Positions 6,504-13,686 of a stretch of 16,240 nt of DNA are shown in pieces. The notes under the pieces were generated by a model. The model made no database searches. It worked only from the letters and a program-made list of their open reading frames with translations, and was not told the origin of the DNA. Both the position numbers and the translations under genes were made by a program. The stretch comes from Vulcanimicrobiota bacterium. Its GTDB lineage: Bacteria > Vulcanimicrobiota > Vulcanimicrobiia > Vulcanimicrobiales > Vulcanimicrobiaceae. The stretch lies in assembly GCA_003155175.1 (NCBI GenBank), contig PMFP01000158.1, positions 405 to 16,644 of the forward strand. Reading direction: 5' to 3'. How positions within the stretch are numbered: position 1 is the stretch's first letter; every line of letters begins with the position of its first letter.

Positions 6504-6794
6504 ATGGTAAAAATCAGACTGCGCCGGACCGGCGCCAAGAAGCAGCCGACCTATCGATTCGTTGTGGCGGACGCCCGCGCACCGCGCGACGGACGCTTCA
6601 TCGAGATCTTAGGCCACTACAATCCGCGCACCGAACCCAAGACGCTGGAAGTGGACGAAACGAAGGCCAAGGAGTGGCTGGCCAAGGGCGCGCAGCCCAG
6701 CGAGACCGTGCGACGCCTGTTTGCCGAAAAGGGCATCGTCGAGCGCGGCCCCGTGCCGACAACCAAGCGCGCGGCAAAAGCGAAGAAGAGCTGA
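6504..6794 (+). CDS. rpsP: 30S ribosomal protein bS16
   Basis: This 96-residue protein is a small-subunit assembly protein. MVKIRLRRTGAKKQPTYRFVVADARAPRDGRFIE is the conserved N-terminal half, read in two stretches, and LGHYNPRTEP follows. GAQPSETVRRLF is the conserved C-terminal helix. A basic Lys/Ala-rich tail (TKRAAKAKKS) extends it slightly beyond the usual 80-90 residues. It begins 46 bases after ffh, with a weak GGAAAAG-type ribosome site. The following KH-domain gene starts one base after its stop, so they are certainly co-transcribed. The ffh-rpsP-khpA-rimM order is widely conserved. Confidence 0.96.
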   Translation: MVKIRLRRTGAKKQPTYRFVVADARAPRDGRFIEILGHYNPRTEPKTLEVDETKAKEWLAKGAQPSETVRRLFAEKGIVERGPVPTTKRAAKAKKS

Positions 6795-6795
6795 C

Positions 6796-7335
6796 GTGAG
6801 CTCGTTCGACGATGAATTCGGGCTCTTCGGCGAAGACGCGGAAGACGCCGAACGGCGCCCGACGCTGGGCGCCCGCAAGATCTCGACGGGCGAAACGATC
6901 ATTAACGACGTGGAGCCCGAAGATGCCGGCCCGCCGAGGCGGCGCGAGCCGCGCGCGGAACCATCCGGACGGCGCGGCGGCGGCTCGGGAGGCCCCGGCG
7001 CGTATCCGCGGCGTCGCCAGACCCGCGACCGCCAACCGTCCGACCCCTGGGCGGCGCAGCGCCGCGCCAGCGAACTGCTCGAGTTCTTAGCCAAGAAGCT
7101 GGTCGCTAAGACCGACGACGTCAAAGTCGAGCTTTTCCTGGACGAAGAGCAGCAACCCGTCATCGAACTGGTCGTGGACGCGGAAGACCTTGGCAAGGTG
7201 ATCGGTCGCAGCGGACGCGTTGCTTCGGCGCTGCGCACGCTCGTGCGGGCTACGGCGGAAGGTCGCGTGAGCGTGGATATCCTCAACACGGAAGAAGCGG
7301 CGAATTGGGATGAAGGCGACGGCGCGTCCAAGTGA
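6796..7335 (+). CDS. khpA: KhpA-type KH-domain RNA-binding protein with long disordered N-terminal extension
   Basis: This 179-residue protein has a C-terminal KhpA-like KH domain (about residues 92-165) with DLGKVIGRSGRVASALRTLV, where GRSG at 137-140 is the GxxG RNA-binding loop. Usual KhpA proteins are near 80 residues. This one adds about 90 N-terminal residues: an acidic start (SSFDDEFGLFGEDAEDAE) and then an Arg/Gly/Pro-rich stretch (residues 46-90, with RRGGGSGGPG) that looks disordered and RNA-binding. I chose the GTG at 6796, one base after rpsP, with GAAGAG upstream; an earlier in-frame start would overlap rpsP. Family members bind RNA with KhpB and influence cell envelope and division genes in Gram-positive bacteria. 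Its 3' end overlaps rimM by 26 bases. Confidence 0.88.
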   Translation: MSSFDDEFGLFGEDAEDAERRPTLGARKISTGETIINDVEPEDAGPPRRREPRAEPSGRRGGGSGGPGAYPRRRQTRDRQPSDPWAAQRRASELLEFLAKKLVAKTDDVKVELFLDEEQQPVIELVVDAEDLGKVIGRSGRVASALRTLVRATAEGRVSVDILNTEEAANWDEGDGASK

Positions 7336-7837
7336 CGTAGCGATCGGCCGAATAACCGGCCTGTTCGGCCTGCGCGGCGAACTCAAATGCGACCCGACTC
7401 CGGCGGGCGAGTCGCTGTTTTTCGCCGGAGCGTCGCTGGCGGCGGACGTGAACGGCGTGCAACAGACGTTGCGGATCGAGTCCGCACGTCCGCACAAAGG
7501 CCGGCTTCTCGTGCGCTTTACCGGCATCGACACCGCGAACGAGGCGCAGAGCATCGTGGGTGCGCGCTTCTTCGCACCGCGCGAAAGCATCTCGCTGGGC
7601 GAGGGCGAGTTTCTCGACGACGACCTGATCGGCTGCGCCGTCGAAGGCCTGGACGCGCGCCTCTACGGCCGGGTCGAACGCGTCGAACACTTTCCGTCGA
7701 ACGACATGCTCATCGTGGACGGCCGGATGTTGCCGATGGTTCGCGCGTTCGTGCGATCGGTCGACGTCGCGGCCAAACGCATCACCGTCGACGTGCCGCG
7801 CGGGCTGCTCGACGACGACGCGGAGACCGACTCCTAG
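7310..7837 (+). CDS. rimM: 16S rRNA processing/30S maturation factor RimM
   Basis: This 175-residue protein binds uS19 and helps mature the 3' domain of 16S rRNA. The N-terminal beta-barrel (residues 9-90) opens with VAIGRITGLFGLRGELK, the family signature. The C-terminal PRC-like barrel spans about 99-170 (FLDDDLIGCAVEG, then FPSNDMLIVDG and MLPMVRAFV). The ATG at 7310 lies inside khpA (26-base overlap) and is the only start that precedes the conserved core. It closes the operon: trmD and rplS, which normally follow, are absent. A gene on the opposite strand ends only six bases downstream. Confidence 0.94.
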   Translation: MKATARPSDVAIGRITGLFGLRGELKCDPTPAGESLFFAGASLAADVNGVQQTLRIESARPHKGRLLVRFTGIDTANEAQSIVGARFFAPRESISLGEGEFLDDDLIGCAVEGLDARLYGRVERVEHFPSNDMLIVDGRMLPMVRAFVRSVDVAAKRITVDVPRGLLDDDAETDS

Positions 7838-7843
7838 GAACCT

Positions 7844-8878
7844 TTAATTATTGGTTGGGTGATCGGCGACGTAGGCTTTGACGGCGGCGTTGACGGCCGA
7901 CGTGACGTCGTTTGCGTGTACCGTGTTCTGGTATAGGCTGGAGCCGAAGCACGTATAGATCGAGAGCGTGAACGCATAGCCGTTTCCGCCGCCGAACATG
8001 TGCGAGCTCTTGCTCCCCTCAAGCGTTCCGGTTGCGATGGTGTTGTTGCGATTGTCTCCGCAGATCGCGTCTGCGGCCGTCGTCATCGCCGTAGCATCGG
8101 CGTTCGTGGTGGTCGTCGTGAAGAACGTGCCCATAGCCGAGGTGAGGGCGCCCGTTGCCGCGGCGGCGTCGGGTGCGGCGGCGCCCGCGCCGGCTTGGAC
8201 GTGCGCGACGATGACGCCGCGGCTCGGCTTCACGTGCGGCGTAGCGCCCGGTCCCGGCGTGACTGCCGCTTTGCCGCCCTTATGAAATAAGCCGGAGAAG
8301 AGATTCCCCAGACCGCCGACGTTGACGGACGCGCCGTTGGTTGACGTCGGAGCCGGCGTGGCGGACGCGGACTGCGTACCGCTCGCCTCGGTTCCGCGTC
8401 CGGAAATCTCGAGGATGGCTTCGCGCGCCTCCTGGGCCTGTGTGGCAACGTCGTTCATGCTATACGCCTGCTGGGTATTCGAGAACACGATGATGCCGCT
8501 ATCCGCACTGACGACCTGCACGACGACGGCCGCGCCGTTACCGATCGGCGTCATGTAGCCGGAGACGTAATAGTCGGCGTGCTGTTTGTTCGCGTTGGTC
8601 AGGAAGTCCGAGCGATGAACCGAATCCGGAACCGGGAGCAGCGTGAGGCCGCCGGCCGAGGTCATCTCTTGCGTGAAGACCTGGGCGATGCCGTTGCCGA
8701 CGTTGGCTTTGAGTTGGCCGGTCGTGTCGAAAGGATAGACCAGGACGACGGGAGCCGACGCAACGGGAACGGGCGTCGCGCTCGGGCTTGGAGAGGGAGA
8801 CGGCGCCGGATGCGGCGCCCCCGCGCCGATGAGCGCGAGGCACGAACAGACGAGCAGCACATGGAATGGGCGACGCAC
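7844..8878 (-). CDS. Exported protein with FlgO/TolB-N-like domains
   Basis: This 344-residue protein starts at a GTG (8876-8878) preceded by AAAGGAAC at good spacing. Residues 1-22 form a signal peptide (VLLVCSCLALIGAGA), followed by a Pro/Ser/Thr linker. Residues 42-158 read VVLVYPFDTTG, ADYYVSGYMTPIGNGAAVVVQVVSADSGIIVFSN and a final helix, an alpha/beta pattern like FlgO and TolB-N domains found in envelope proteins. A Gly-rich linker (160-218) leads to a second half that seems to repeat the same pattern (GVIVAHVQAG, TIATGTL, YAFTLSIYTCFG, VNAAVKAYV) and holds Cys273 and Cys310, a possible disulfide. The function is unknown, probably an envelope component. It is the last gene of a minus-strand group and converges with rimM, six bases apart, without room for a terminator. 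Confidence 0.72.
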   Translation of the reverse strand: MRRPFHVLLVCSCLALIGAGAPHPAPSPSPSPSATPVPVASAPVVLVYPFDTTGQLKANVGNGIAQVFTQEMTSAGGLTLLPVPDSVHRSDFLTNANKQHADYYVSGYMTPIGNGAAVVVQVVSADSGIIVFSNTQQAYSMNDVATQAQEAREAILEISGRGTEASGTQSASATPAPTSTNGASVNVGGLGNLFSGLFHKGGKAAVTPGPGATPHVKPSRGVIVAHVQAGAGAAAPDAAAATGALTSAMGTFFTTTTTNADATAMTTAADAICGDNRNNTIATGTLEGSKSSHMFGGGNGYAFTLSIYTCFGSSLYQNTVHANDVTSAVNAAVKAYVADHPTNN

Positions 8879-8917
8879 GAAGTTCCTTTCGTCCTGAGAT
8901 CGTATCGGTCTCGGCTC

Positions 8918-9625
8918 TTACGGTGGCGATGCGAGGCCATCGCCTCGAACCATGGTAACGAAAGCGCGCAGCGCTTCGTTCGTTTCCTCGGGACGCTCGA
9001 CGATGGCGAGGTGGCCCGCTGCGGGGATGATTCGCGCAAAGGCCCCGGGAACCCGGTTGGCGAGGAATTCGGCGTATTTCGGCGGCGTCATGACGTCCCG
9101 CTCGCCCGTGATCGCCGCAGCCGGCAACACTATCGCCGGGAGATCGGCTGTCGCGTCGAAAGCGTCGCACGCGCGCATATCGCGCAACATTTGCTCCGCG
9201 CCGACGCGCTCCATAAGGGCGACCGCGCCGGCAACGCGCTCCGCGGTGGGCTCGGCAAAAAAGAGGCCGGCGAGCGTCCGGCAGGCCGCCGGAAAGTCGC
9301 GCTCGAGTGCCTCGAGGATCTGCGGAGCGACGCGCAAGCGCGCGCCCGAGCCCAGCAGCGCGATCGCGCGCACGTTTGGAGCGCGGCGTATCGCCAGCTC
9401 CAGAGCGACCGCTCCGCCCATGGAACTTCCACACACGATCGCGCCGGTGACGCGGCGCGCCTGGAGTTCCCGCTCGACGGCGTCGGCGAATTGCTCGATG
9501 CTGTCGGCGCTGCCGGGCGCATCGTGTCCGGGCAAATCGATCGCGAGCGAGCCGGGAAACGCCGCGAGTTGCGCGGCAAAGACCGCGCCCGTGCAACCCG
9601 CGCCGTGCACGAAGACGACGGTCAT
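8918..9625 (-). CDS. Alpha/beta-fold hydrolase
   Basis: This 235-residue protein is a soluble cytoplasmic serine hydrolase of the alpha/beta fold. HGAG (7-10) forms the oxyanion hole. GSSMGG (66-71) is the nucleophile elbow with Ser68, Asp177 lies in ITGERDVMTPP, and His205 in AAGHLAIVE completes the triad. IDLPGHDAPGS (29-39) is typical of the esterase/BioH-like/haloperoxidase group. The substrate cannot be told. Its ATG (9623-9625) overlaps the TGA of the yihY-like gene by four bases, so the pair is coupled. In-frame starts further upstream would lie inside that gene and are less likely. The exported FlgO-like gene follows 39 bases later on the same strand. Confidence 0.88.
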   Translation of the reverse strand: MTVVFVHGAGCTGAVFAAQLAAFPGSLAIDLPGHDAPGSADSIEQFADAVERELQARRVTGAIVCGSSMGGAVALELAIRRAPNVRAIALLGSGARLRVAPQILEALERDFPAACRTLAGLFFAEPTAERVAGAVALMERVGAEQMLRDMRACDAFDATADLPAIVLPAAAITGERDVMTPPKYAEFLANRVPGAFARIIPAAGHLAIVERPEETNEALRAFVTMVRGDGLASPP

Positions 9626-10497
9626 GCGGGTCGCTGTTTCCAGTCGGAAGGCGGCGCGAGTTCTTCGGGTTCCTGGACGTCGGGAATAGAGGCCTGCGGC
9701 CGCTCTTTGCTGCCCCACAACCATGCCACGCTAAACTCCGCACCGTAGAGAAAGATCGATCCCATGCAGTAGAACCAGAGCAGAAGCACGAGCGGCGCCG
9801 AGAGCGCGCCGTACACGTGCGTGAAATCCACGTGGAGGGAGTACTGCTCGAAGCCGAACTGCACGATCGGCCAAGCGATGGCCGCGAACGTCGCGCCAGG
9901 AATCGCGAACCTCCACGAGATCTTGCGATTTGGCAGAAACGTGTAGAGGACGACGCTCACGATGAAGACCAGCGCGACGGAAATCGCGTATGCGCCGACG
10001 TGCGTGATGCTCTGACGCTCCGATGGGTTGGTGAGCGCGATCGCGACCGAAAGCAGGATCGGCAGCGTCATCGCGACGAGCAGCAACGCGCCGACGATCG
10101 GCAGCATGACCAGGCCGAGCGCTATGTGGTGAAGCAGCGGGCGCGAATACGGGACGCGCAGCGCCTTGTCGAGCGCGTATGCCAGGGCGAGAAACAAATT
10201 CTTCCCGGACCAGATCAGCACGACGGCGGCCACGAGACTGGTGATGCCGCGTCCGTGCATATAACTTTCGATCGTGCCGGAAAGATAGTCGTGCAGCGTC
10301 GGCGCGAGCGTGTTCAGGAAGGCGAGCACCCGCGCGTCGGAGTTCGGGACGATGTACGACGCCGCCGTCAGCACGAGTACGATTAACGGAAAGAACGAGA
10401 ACAGCGCGTTGAACGCGATCGCCTGGGCGAGAAATCCGCAGCCGTCCTTCGAAAACCGGAGCGCCGCCTCGCGGAAGGCGGAGAAGAGTCGGCCCAT
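9622..10497 (-). CDS. YihY/BrkB-family inner-membrane protein
   Basis: This 291-residue protein has six probable transmembrane helices (about residues 30-50, 85-105, 125-155, 168-188, 198-215 and 230-258). Family landmarks are AIAFNALFSFFPLIV near the start, LPNRKISWRFAIPGA at 188-201 and YGALSAPLVLLLWFYCMGSIFLYGAE in two overlapping stretches at 229-254. The C-terminal tail (PQASIPDVQEPEELAPP) is acidic and cytoplasmic. I chose the ATG at 10495-10497, which gives the normal family length; an earlier in-frame start adds an Arg/Pro-rich, unconserved stretch. The role of the family is unsettled: it was once called RNase BN, but that activity belongs to another protein, and a transport or envelope role is assumed. 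There is no clear ribosome site. Confidence 0.9.
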   Translation of the reverse strand: MGRLFSAFREAALRFSKDGCGFLAQAIAFNALFSFFPLIVLVLTAASYIVPNSDARVLAFLNTLAPTLHDYLSGTIESYMHGRGITSLVAAVVLIWSGKNLFLALAYALDKALRVPYSRPLLHHIALGLVMLPIVGALLLVAMTLPILLSVAIALTNPSERQSITHVGAYAISVALVFIVSVVLYTFLPNRKISWRFAIPGATFAAIAWPIVQFGFEQYSLHVDFTHVYGALSAPLVLLLWFYCMGSIFLYGAEFSVAWLWGSKERPQASIPDVQEPEELAPPSDWKQRPA

Positions 10498-10520
10498 CGG
10501 ATGCGGTATATCGGTGCGCG

Positions 10521-11000
10521 GTGGCGATATTCCCGGTCGGGCTGGCGGTCCTCGTGCTGCTCGACGGCCAAGCGATCCCCTCGTATGGCGGCGCATACGA
10601 GGCGGGCGGTCGCGTTTTCGGGCCGCCCGTTCCGTTCGTCTCCAGTGTGGCTCTGCGGGGCTGGCGCGAGGGCGACTACGCGGTCTTCGAGCGCGACGGC
10701 CGGCGCGCGCGGGTTCTGCTTCCCGGCGGCGGTCCGCAGGCGCTCGAGCGCGACGACGTGGCGCTGGCCGCGCCGCTTCGGGATTTAGGGGAGCGCGTCC
10801 GTTACGATCCCGCCTCGCACACGCTCTACGTCACGACGCCGTCCGAAAGCCGCGCGCCGTTGGAACGCGCGACACCGGCGCCGCAGCGAGCGGTGGCGCC
10901 GCGCAGCGTCTTTACGCCCGACCCGGTCGCGACGCCGCGCCCGGTATGGAGCGGCCCGCCGCTGCCCCGCCGCACGCCGCTCCCGTTTCCGCCCGGCTAG
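10521..11000 (+). CDS. Small exported stalk-domain-like protein
   Basis: This frame encodes 159 residues from a GTG at 10521. Residues 1-18 (MAIFPVGLAVLVLLDGQA) could be a short signal peptide or anchor. The body GGAYEAGGRVFGPPVPFV, YAVFERDGRRARVLLPGG and RVRYDPASHTLYVTT recalls the copper-amine-oxidase N-terminal (stalk) domain that decorates exported proteins, a weak pattern match. The C-terminal 50 residues are a Pro/Arg/Thr-rich tail. GC-rich third positions support real coding. Only 23 bases separate its start from that of the divergent yihY-like gene, so a leaderless mRNA is likely. Its TAG shares the CTAG palindrome with the stop of the convergent dehydrogenase gene. Function unknown. 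Confidence 0.6.
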   Translation: MAIFPVGLAVLVLLDGQAIPSYGGAYEAGGRVFGPPVPFVSSVALRGWREGDYAVFERDGRRARVLLPGGGPQALERDDVALAAPLRDLGERVRYDPASHTLYVTTPSESRAPLERATPAPQRAVAPRSVFTPDPVATPRPVWSGPPLPRRTPLPFPPG

Positions 11001-11833
11001 CGTTCCGCGATCGCCGAGAGATCGTGCGCTCCCAAGCCGCGTTGGGCGGCGTCCCCTAGGGCGATTTCCACCGCGTCGATCACGGGAAGCGGAACGCCGG
11101 CGGCCGCTTGCATGAGCGTCGCGTCTTTGCGTGCCATGTCGAGCGTCCACGTCGGCTCGTAGTCGCGCGCGGCCATGCGTTTGCCGCGACCCGCGATTTG
11201 GCCGGCGGGACTGAAGAACGAGAACACCTGATAGGCTTGCTCGCGGGTCAGGCCGCTTCGTTCGGCAATCGTGAACGCGTCGTTGAGTCCGCCGATCACG
11301 GCCAGAATCATGGCGTTGCCGAGCAGCTTGCAGACGGCCGCCAGGTCCTCGCGTTCGCCCAGGTAGCGAAGGTCGCCGGTCATCGGGGCGAGCGCGGGCT
11401 CGAGCATCTCGAAAACGTCGCGCGGTCCGCCGCACATCATGATGCCCGACGCGTCGAGTGCCTGCGGGGGGCCCATGAAGACGGGCGCATGTAAAAAGGG
11501 ATGCCCCGCGGATCGCAGCCGCGCCGCTCGCCCCGGGACGCCGTGAGGCAGCACGGTCGTGTGATCCACAACCGGGACGCCCATCTCGAGCCCGGGCAGC
11601 GCGGCCGCCAGCGTGGCGTCTACGGACGCGTCGTCGCGCAGGCAGAGGTGCGCTCGAACGCAGCCGTGCGCGGCCGCGGCGGGGTCTTCGAACGCGCGCG
11701 CCCCGTCGGCTTCGAGCAGCCTCGCCCGGGCCGGCGTCCGATTCCAAACGTTGACGGCGATTCCGCGCCGCAGCATCGAGCGGACGAAGCCCGATCCGAG
11801 CATCCCCGTTCCGTAAAAAGCGACAGTCTCCAT
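10997..11833 (-). CDS. Beta-hydroxyacid dehydrogenase-family NAD(P)-binding protein
   Basis: This 278-residue protein belongs to the 3-hydroxyisobutyrate dehydrogenase/glyoxylate reductase/imine reductase superfamily. FYGTGMLGSGFVRSML (6-21) is the Rossmann loop, followed by NVWNRTPARA, whose NRT suggests NADP(H). VVDHTTVLP (88-96) is the substrate-binding strand. The all-alpha C-terminal domain has the catalytic Lys169 and Asn173 in VCKLLGNAM, and Lys236 in DMARKDATL. The usual Gly-Gly motif is replaced by APVFMGPPQA, which may alter substrate choice. Starts at 11845 (ATG) and further upstream are also possible; none has a good ribosome site, and I chose the one just before the Rossmann strand. 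The substrate is unknown. Confidence 0.85.
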   Translation of the reverse strand: METVAFYGTGMLGSGFVRSMLRRGIAVNVWNRTPARARLLEADGARAFEDPAAAAHGCVRAHLCLRDDASVDATLAAALPGLEMGVPVVDHTTVLPHGVPGRAARLRSAGHPFLHAPVFMGPPQALDASGIMMCGGPRDVFEMLEPALAPMTGDLRYLGEREDLAAVCKLLGNAMILAVIGGLNDAFTIAERSGLTREQAYQVFSFFSPAGQIAGRGKRMAARDYEPTWTLDMARKDATLMQAAAGVPLPVIDAVEIALGDAAQRGLGAHDLSAIAER

Positions 11834-11947
11834 GAAGCGGGACATTGGCCGGCCGGTCACGGCGGCCCCGCGTCGTGCGATGTCACGGCATGATTCGCCG
11901 CGCCCGCGCACGGGTTTCTCTCAGGCTTGCGGAGTAGTCTTACCGTC

Positions 11948-12835
11948 GTGCGTACCGTCAGTTCATTAACGCGAACCTTTACGCTGCTCGGGGCGCTTGC
12001 CGTTGCGGCGGCGTGGGCCGTGCATGCGCCGTCACCGGCCGGCGCGGCGCCGACGCCGACGGCAACGCCGACCACTCCCGAGCAGTTGTTCCGTCAGATC
12101 CGGGCCGTCTTCCGTTCGCACCGGCCGCCGCCGCCGTACGAGACCTACACCATCGTGCGAACGCAAAACACGAACTACAACACGCCCGACCTCGACAACT
12201 CGTACACGTACCACGTCTGGGTTCGCACGGCCGACAAAGCCGCACTCGGGCGGCGCGTGTACATGTCGTTTCATCGCGGGACGCTCGAGTTTCAACGGCC
12301 GGCCTTCAACGAAGACCGCGATCCGGGGCCGCCGACCGCCGATCTCTTCGAACCGGCGCCCGTGCACCCGCACGACGTCAGTTGGGTGCCGACGCCGGAG
12401 CCGACGTCGCCGGGTCTGTCGGAAATCGCGGTCGTCAAGGTCACGGCGAACTTCGACTATCGCGTGACCAACGTTGCGATCGAGGGTCCGTACTACCATC
12501 TCTCGCTCACGCCGATTCGCGATCCCGACCGTAACCGTCTGCGTGAAATTTACGCCGACCGAAAGACGCTGGAGCTGCACAAGGTCGTCGCGACCGACAA
12601 GCTCTTCATCCTGCCGGGCAAAGACGTCTATCCGGTGATTTTCACGATCACGCTGCAGCCGCTCGACGGGATTCCGGTCGTGACGCACATCCATGGCATC
12701 GTCGGCGGCGGATACGACGGCGACGGCCAGCAGGTCGACTACGACTTTAAGGACATCGAGTTCCCCAGCTCGCTTCCGGCGTGGTACTTCGACCCGCATA
12801 GTTACGCGTCGCACCAAGACGACGCTCCCAGTTAG
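11948..12835 (+). CDS. Exported protein of unknown function
   Basis: This 295-residue protein starts at a GTG with GGAG 13 bases upstream; a TTG seven codons earlier is an alternative. Residues 1-34 form a signal peptide (TLLGALAVAAAWAVHA, cleavage near SPAGAA), then a Pro/Thr linker. The body is rich in beta strands: YETYTIVRTQNTN, YTYHVWVRTADKAAL, DYRVTNVAIEGPYYHLSLTP, LREIYADRKTLELHKVVAT and VIFTITLQPLDGIPVVTHIH. This curved-sheet pattern, with a residue describing change relative to an earlier state, is reminiscent of LolA/LolB-like lipoprotein carriers, but I cannot confirm it. No cysteine lipobox is present. It is divergent from the dehydrogenase gene and the msrA gene follows 53 bases later on the same strand. 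Confidence 0.72.
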   Translation: MRTVSSLTRTFTLLGALAVAAAWAVHAPSPAGAAPTPTATPTTPEQLFRQIRAVFRSHRPPPPYETYTIVRTQNTNYNTPDLDNSYTYHVWVRTADKAALGRRVYMSFHRGTLEFQRPAFNEDRDPGPPTADLFEPAPVHPHDVSWVPTPEPTSPGLSEIAVVKVTANFDYRVTNVAIEGPYYHLSLTPIRDPDRNRLREIYADRKTLELHKVVATDKLFILPGKDVYPVIFTITLQPLDGIPVVTHIHGIVGGGYDGDGQQVDYDFKDIEFPSSLPAWYFDPHSYASHQDDAPS

Positions 12836-12888
12836 GTTCGAGCCGCGAGCCTCATCCGGACGGCGCTCTCGAGCGTTTCCATTCCGAC

Positions 12889-13518
12889 ATGAAAAGATTC
12901 GCGCTCCTCGCCCTGCTCATCGCCGCGCTCGGCAACCCTCTCCAGGCTCGTGCTTCCGAACCTCAGCAAACCATCGTGCTCGCCGGGGGCTGCTTTTGGG
13001 GCATGCAGGCCGTGTTCGGGTCGCTTAAGGGCGTCAAGGCGACGGCCGGATACGCCGGGGGCGCCGCGAGCACGGCGCATTACGACATCGTCAGCGGCGG
13101 CGGCACCGGCCATGCCGAGTCGGTCGAACTCGTCTACGATCCGTCGCAGATCAGCCTGCAGCAGATCCTCGACGTTTACTTCCTGGTCGCGCACGACCCG
13201 ACCGAGCTGAACCGGCAAGGCCCCGACGAGGGCACGCAATACCGCTCGGAGATCTTCTATACCACGGCAGAGCAGCGCGCGGCTGCTGAGGCCTCCATCG
13301 CGGAGTTGACGCGGTCGCGCGCCTTTGCCGGCCCGATCGTCACCAAGGTCACGCGCCTGAACGGCTTCTATGCGGCCGAGGGGTATCACCAAGACTACGC
13401 CGTCCACAATCCGGATAATCCGTATATCGTTTTTAACGATATTCCGAAGCTGCGCGCGCTGGTGGCGAAGTACCCGTCGCTGGTCAGGCCAGGCTCTCCG
13501 GCCGCCACGCTTCATTAG
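12889..13518 (+). CDS. msrA: Exported peptide-methionine (S)-S-oxide reductase MsrA
   Basis: This 209-residue enzyme reduces methionine-S-sulfoxide in proteins back to methionine. Residues 1-23 are a signal peptide (FALLALLIAALGNPLQARA), so it acts outside the cytoplasm. GGCFWGMQ carries the catalytic Cys35. GYAGG, GHAESVELVYDP, HDPTELNRQGPDEGTQYRS and YHQDY are all family hallmarks, and the catalytic Glu lies in GHAE. No second cysteine exists in the protein, so the resolving cysteine of classic MsrA is absent and reduction must use an outside thiol or thioredoxin-like partner. No ribosome site is visible before the ATG. It probably repairs oxidised envelope proteins. No MsrB is visible nearby. 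Confidence 0.94.
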   Translation: MKRFALLALLIAALGNPLQARASEPQQTIVLAGGCFWGMQAVFGSLKGVKATAGYAGGAASTAHYDIVSGGGTGHAESVELVYDPSQISLQQILDVYFLVAHDPTELNRQGPDEGTQYRSEIFYTTAEQRAAAEASIAELTRSRAFAGPIVTKVTRLNGFYAAEGYHQDYAVHNPDNPYIVFNDIPKLRALVAKYPSLVRPGSPAATLH

Positions 13519-13537
13519 GGCCGAAGTGGCCGGCCCT
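13517..13537 (+). terminator. Possible weak terminator hairpin after msrA
   Basis: AGGGCCG (13517-13523) and CGGCCCT (13531-13537) form a perfect 7-bp stem with a 7-base loop, beginning inside the msrA stop codon. No T-run follows, so termination efficiency is doubtful. The remaining 149 bases up to the next gene hold no recognised gene. Confidence 0.35.
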
Positions 13538-13600
13538 GGTACCCCCTGCCGAAAACCCGGGCCCCAAGTCCGACCCCCGCCCGCCAAGGGCTTGCTAGGG

Positions 13601-13615
13601 ACCGTTCCGAACGGT
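13601..13615 (+). promoter_or_regulatory. Operator-like palindrome upstream of the tandem-repeat protein gene
   Basis: ACCGTT-CCG-AACGGT is a perfect 6+6 inverted repeat with a 3-base spacer, 72 bases before the next start codon. A similar half (CGGTCCGAAT) follows within ten bases. An AT-rich TAATAT lies further downstream near 13661 and could be a -10 box, but no convincing -35 matches it. Regulation is inferred only. Confidence 0.3.
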
Positions 13616-13686
13616 ATCGGTCCGAATAGCGACCGCAACGGCGGCGTACTCGTTTCTTGTAATATAGGGACTGGAGATGCGAAATA

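Noticed and set aside
8896..8912. Small inverted repeat after the hydrolase stop
   Set aside because: On the transcribed (minus) strand it has a C-A mismatch in a 7-bp stem and no U-run, too weak for a terminator call.
8579..9748. Long plus-strand open frame opposite the hydrolase and FlgO-like genes
   Set aside because: Its product is Arg-rich and low complexity, and it spans two well supported opposite-strand genes and their junction.
12032..12817. Antisense frame opposite the exported protein at 11948-12835
   Set aside because: Val/Arg-rich product without signal or motif, while the plus strand has a convincing signal peptide.
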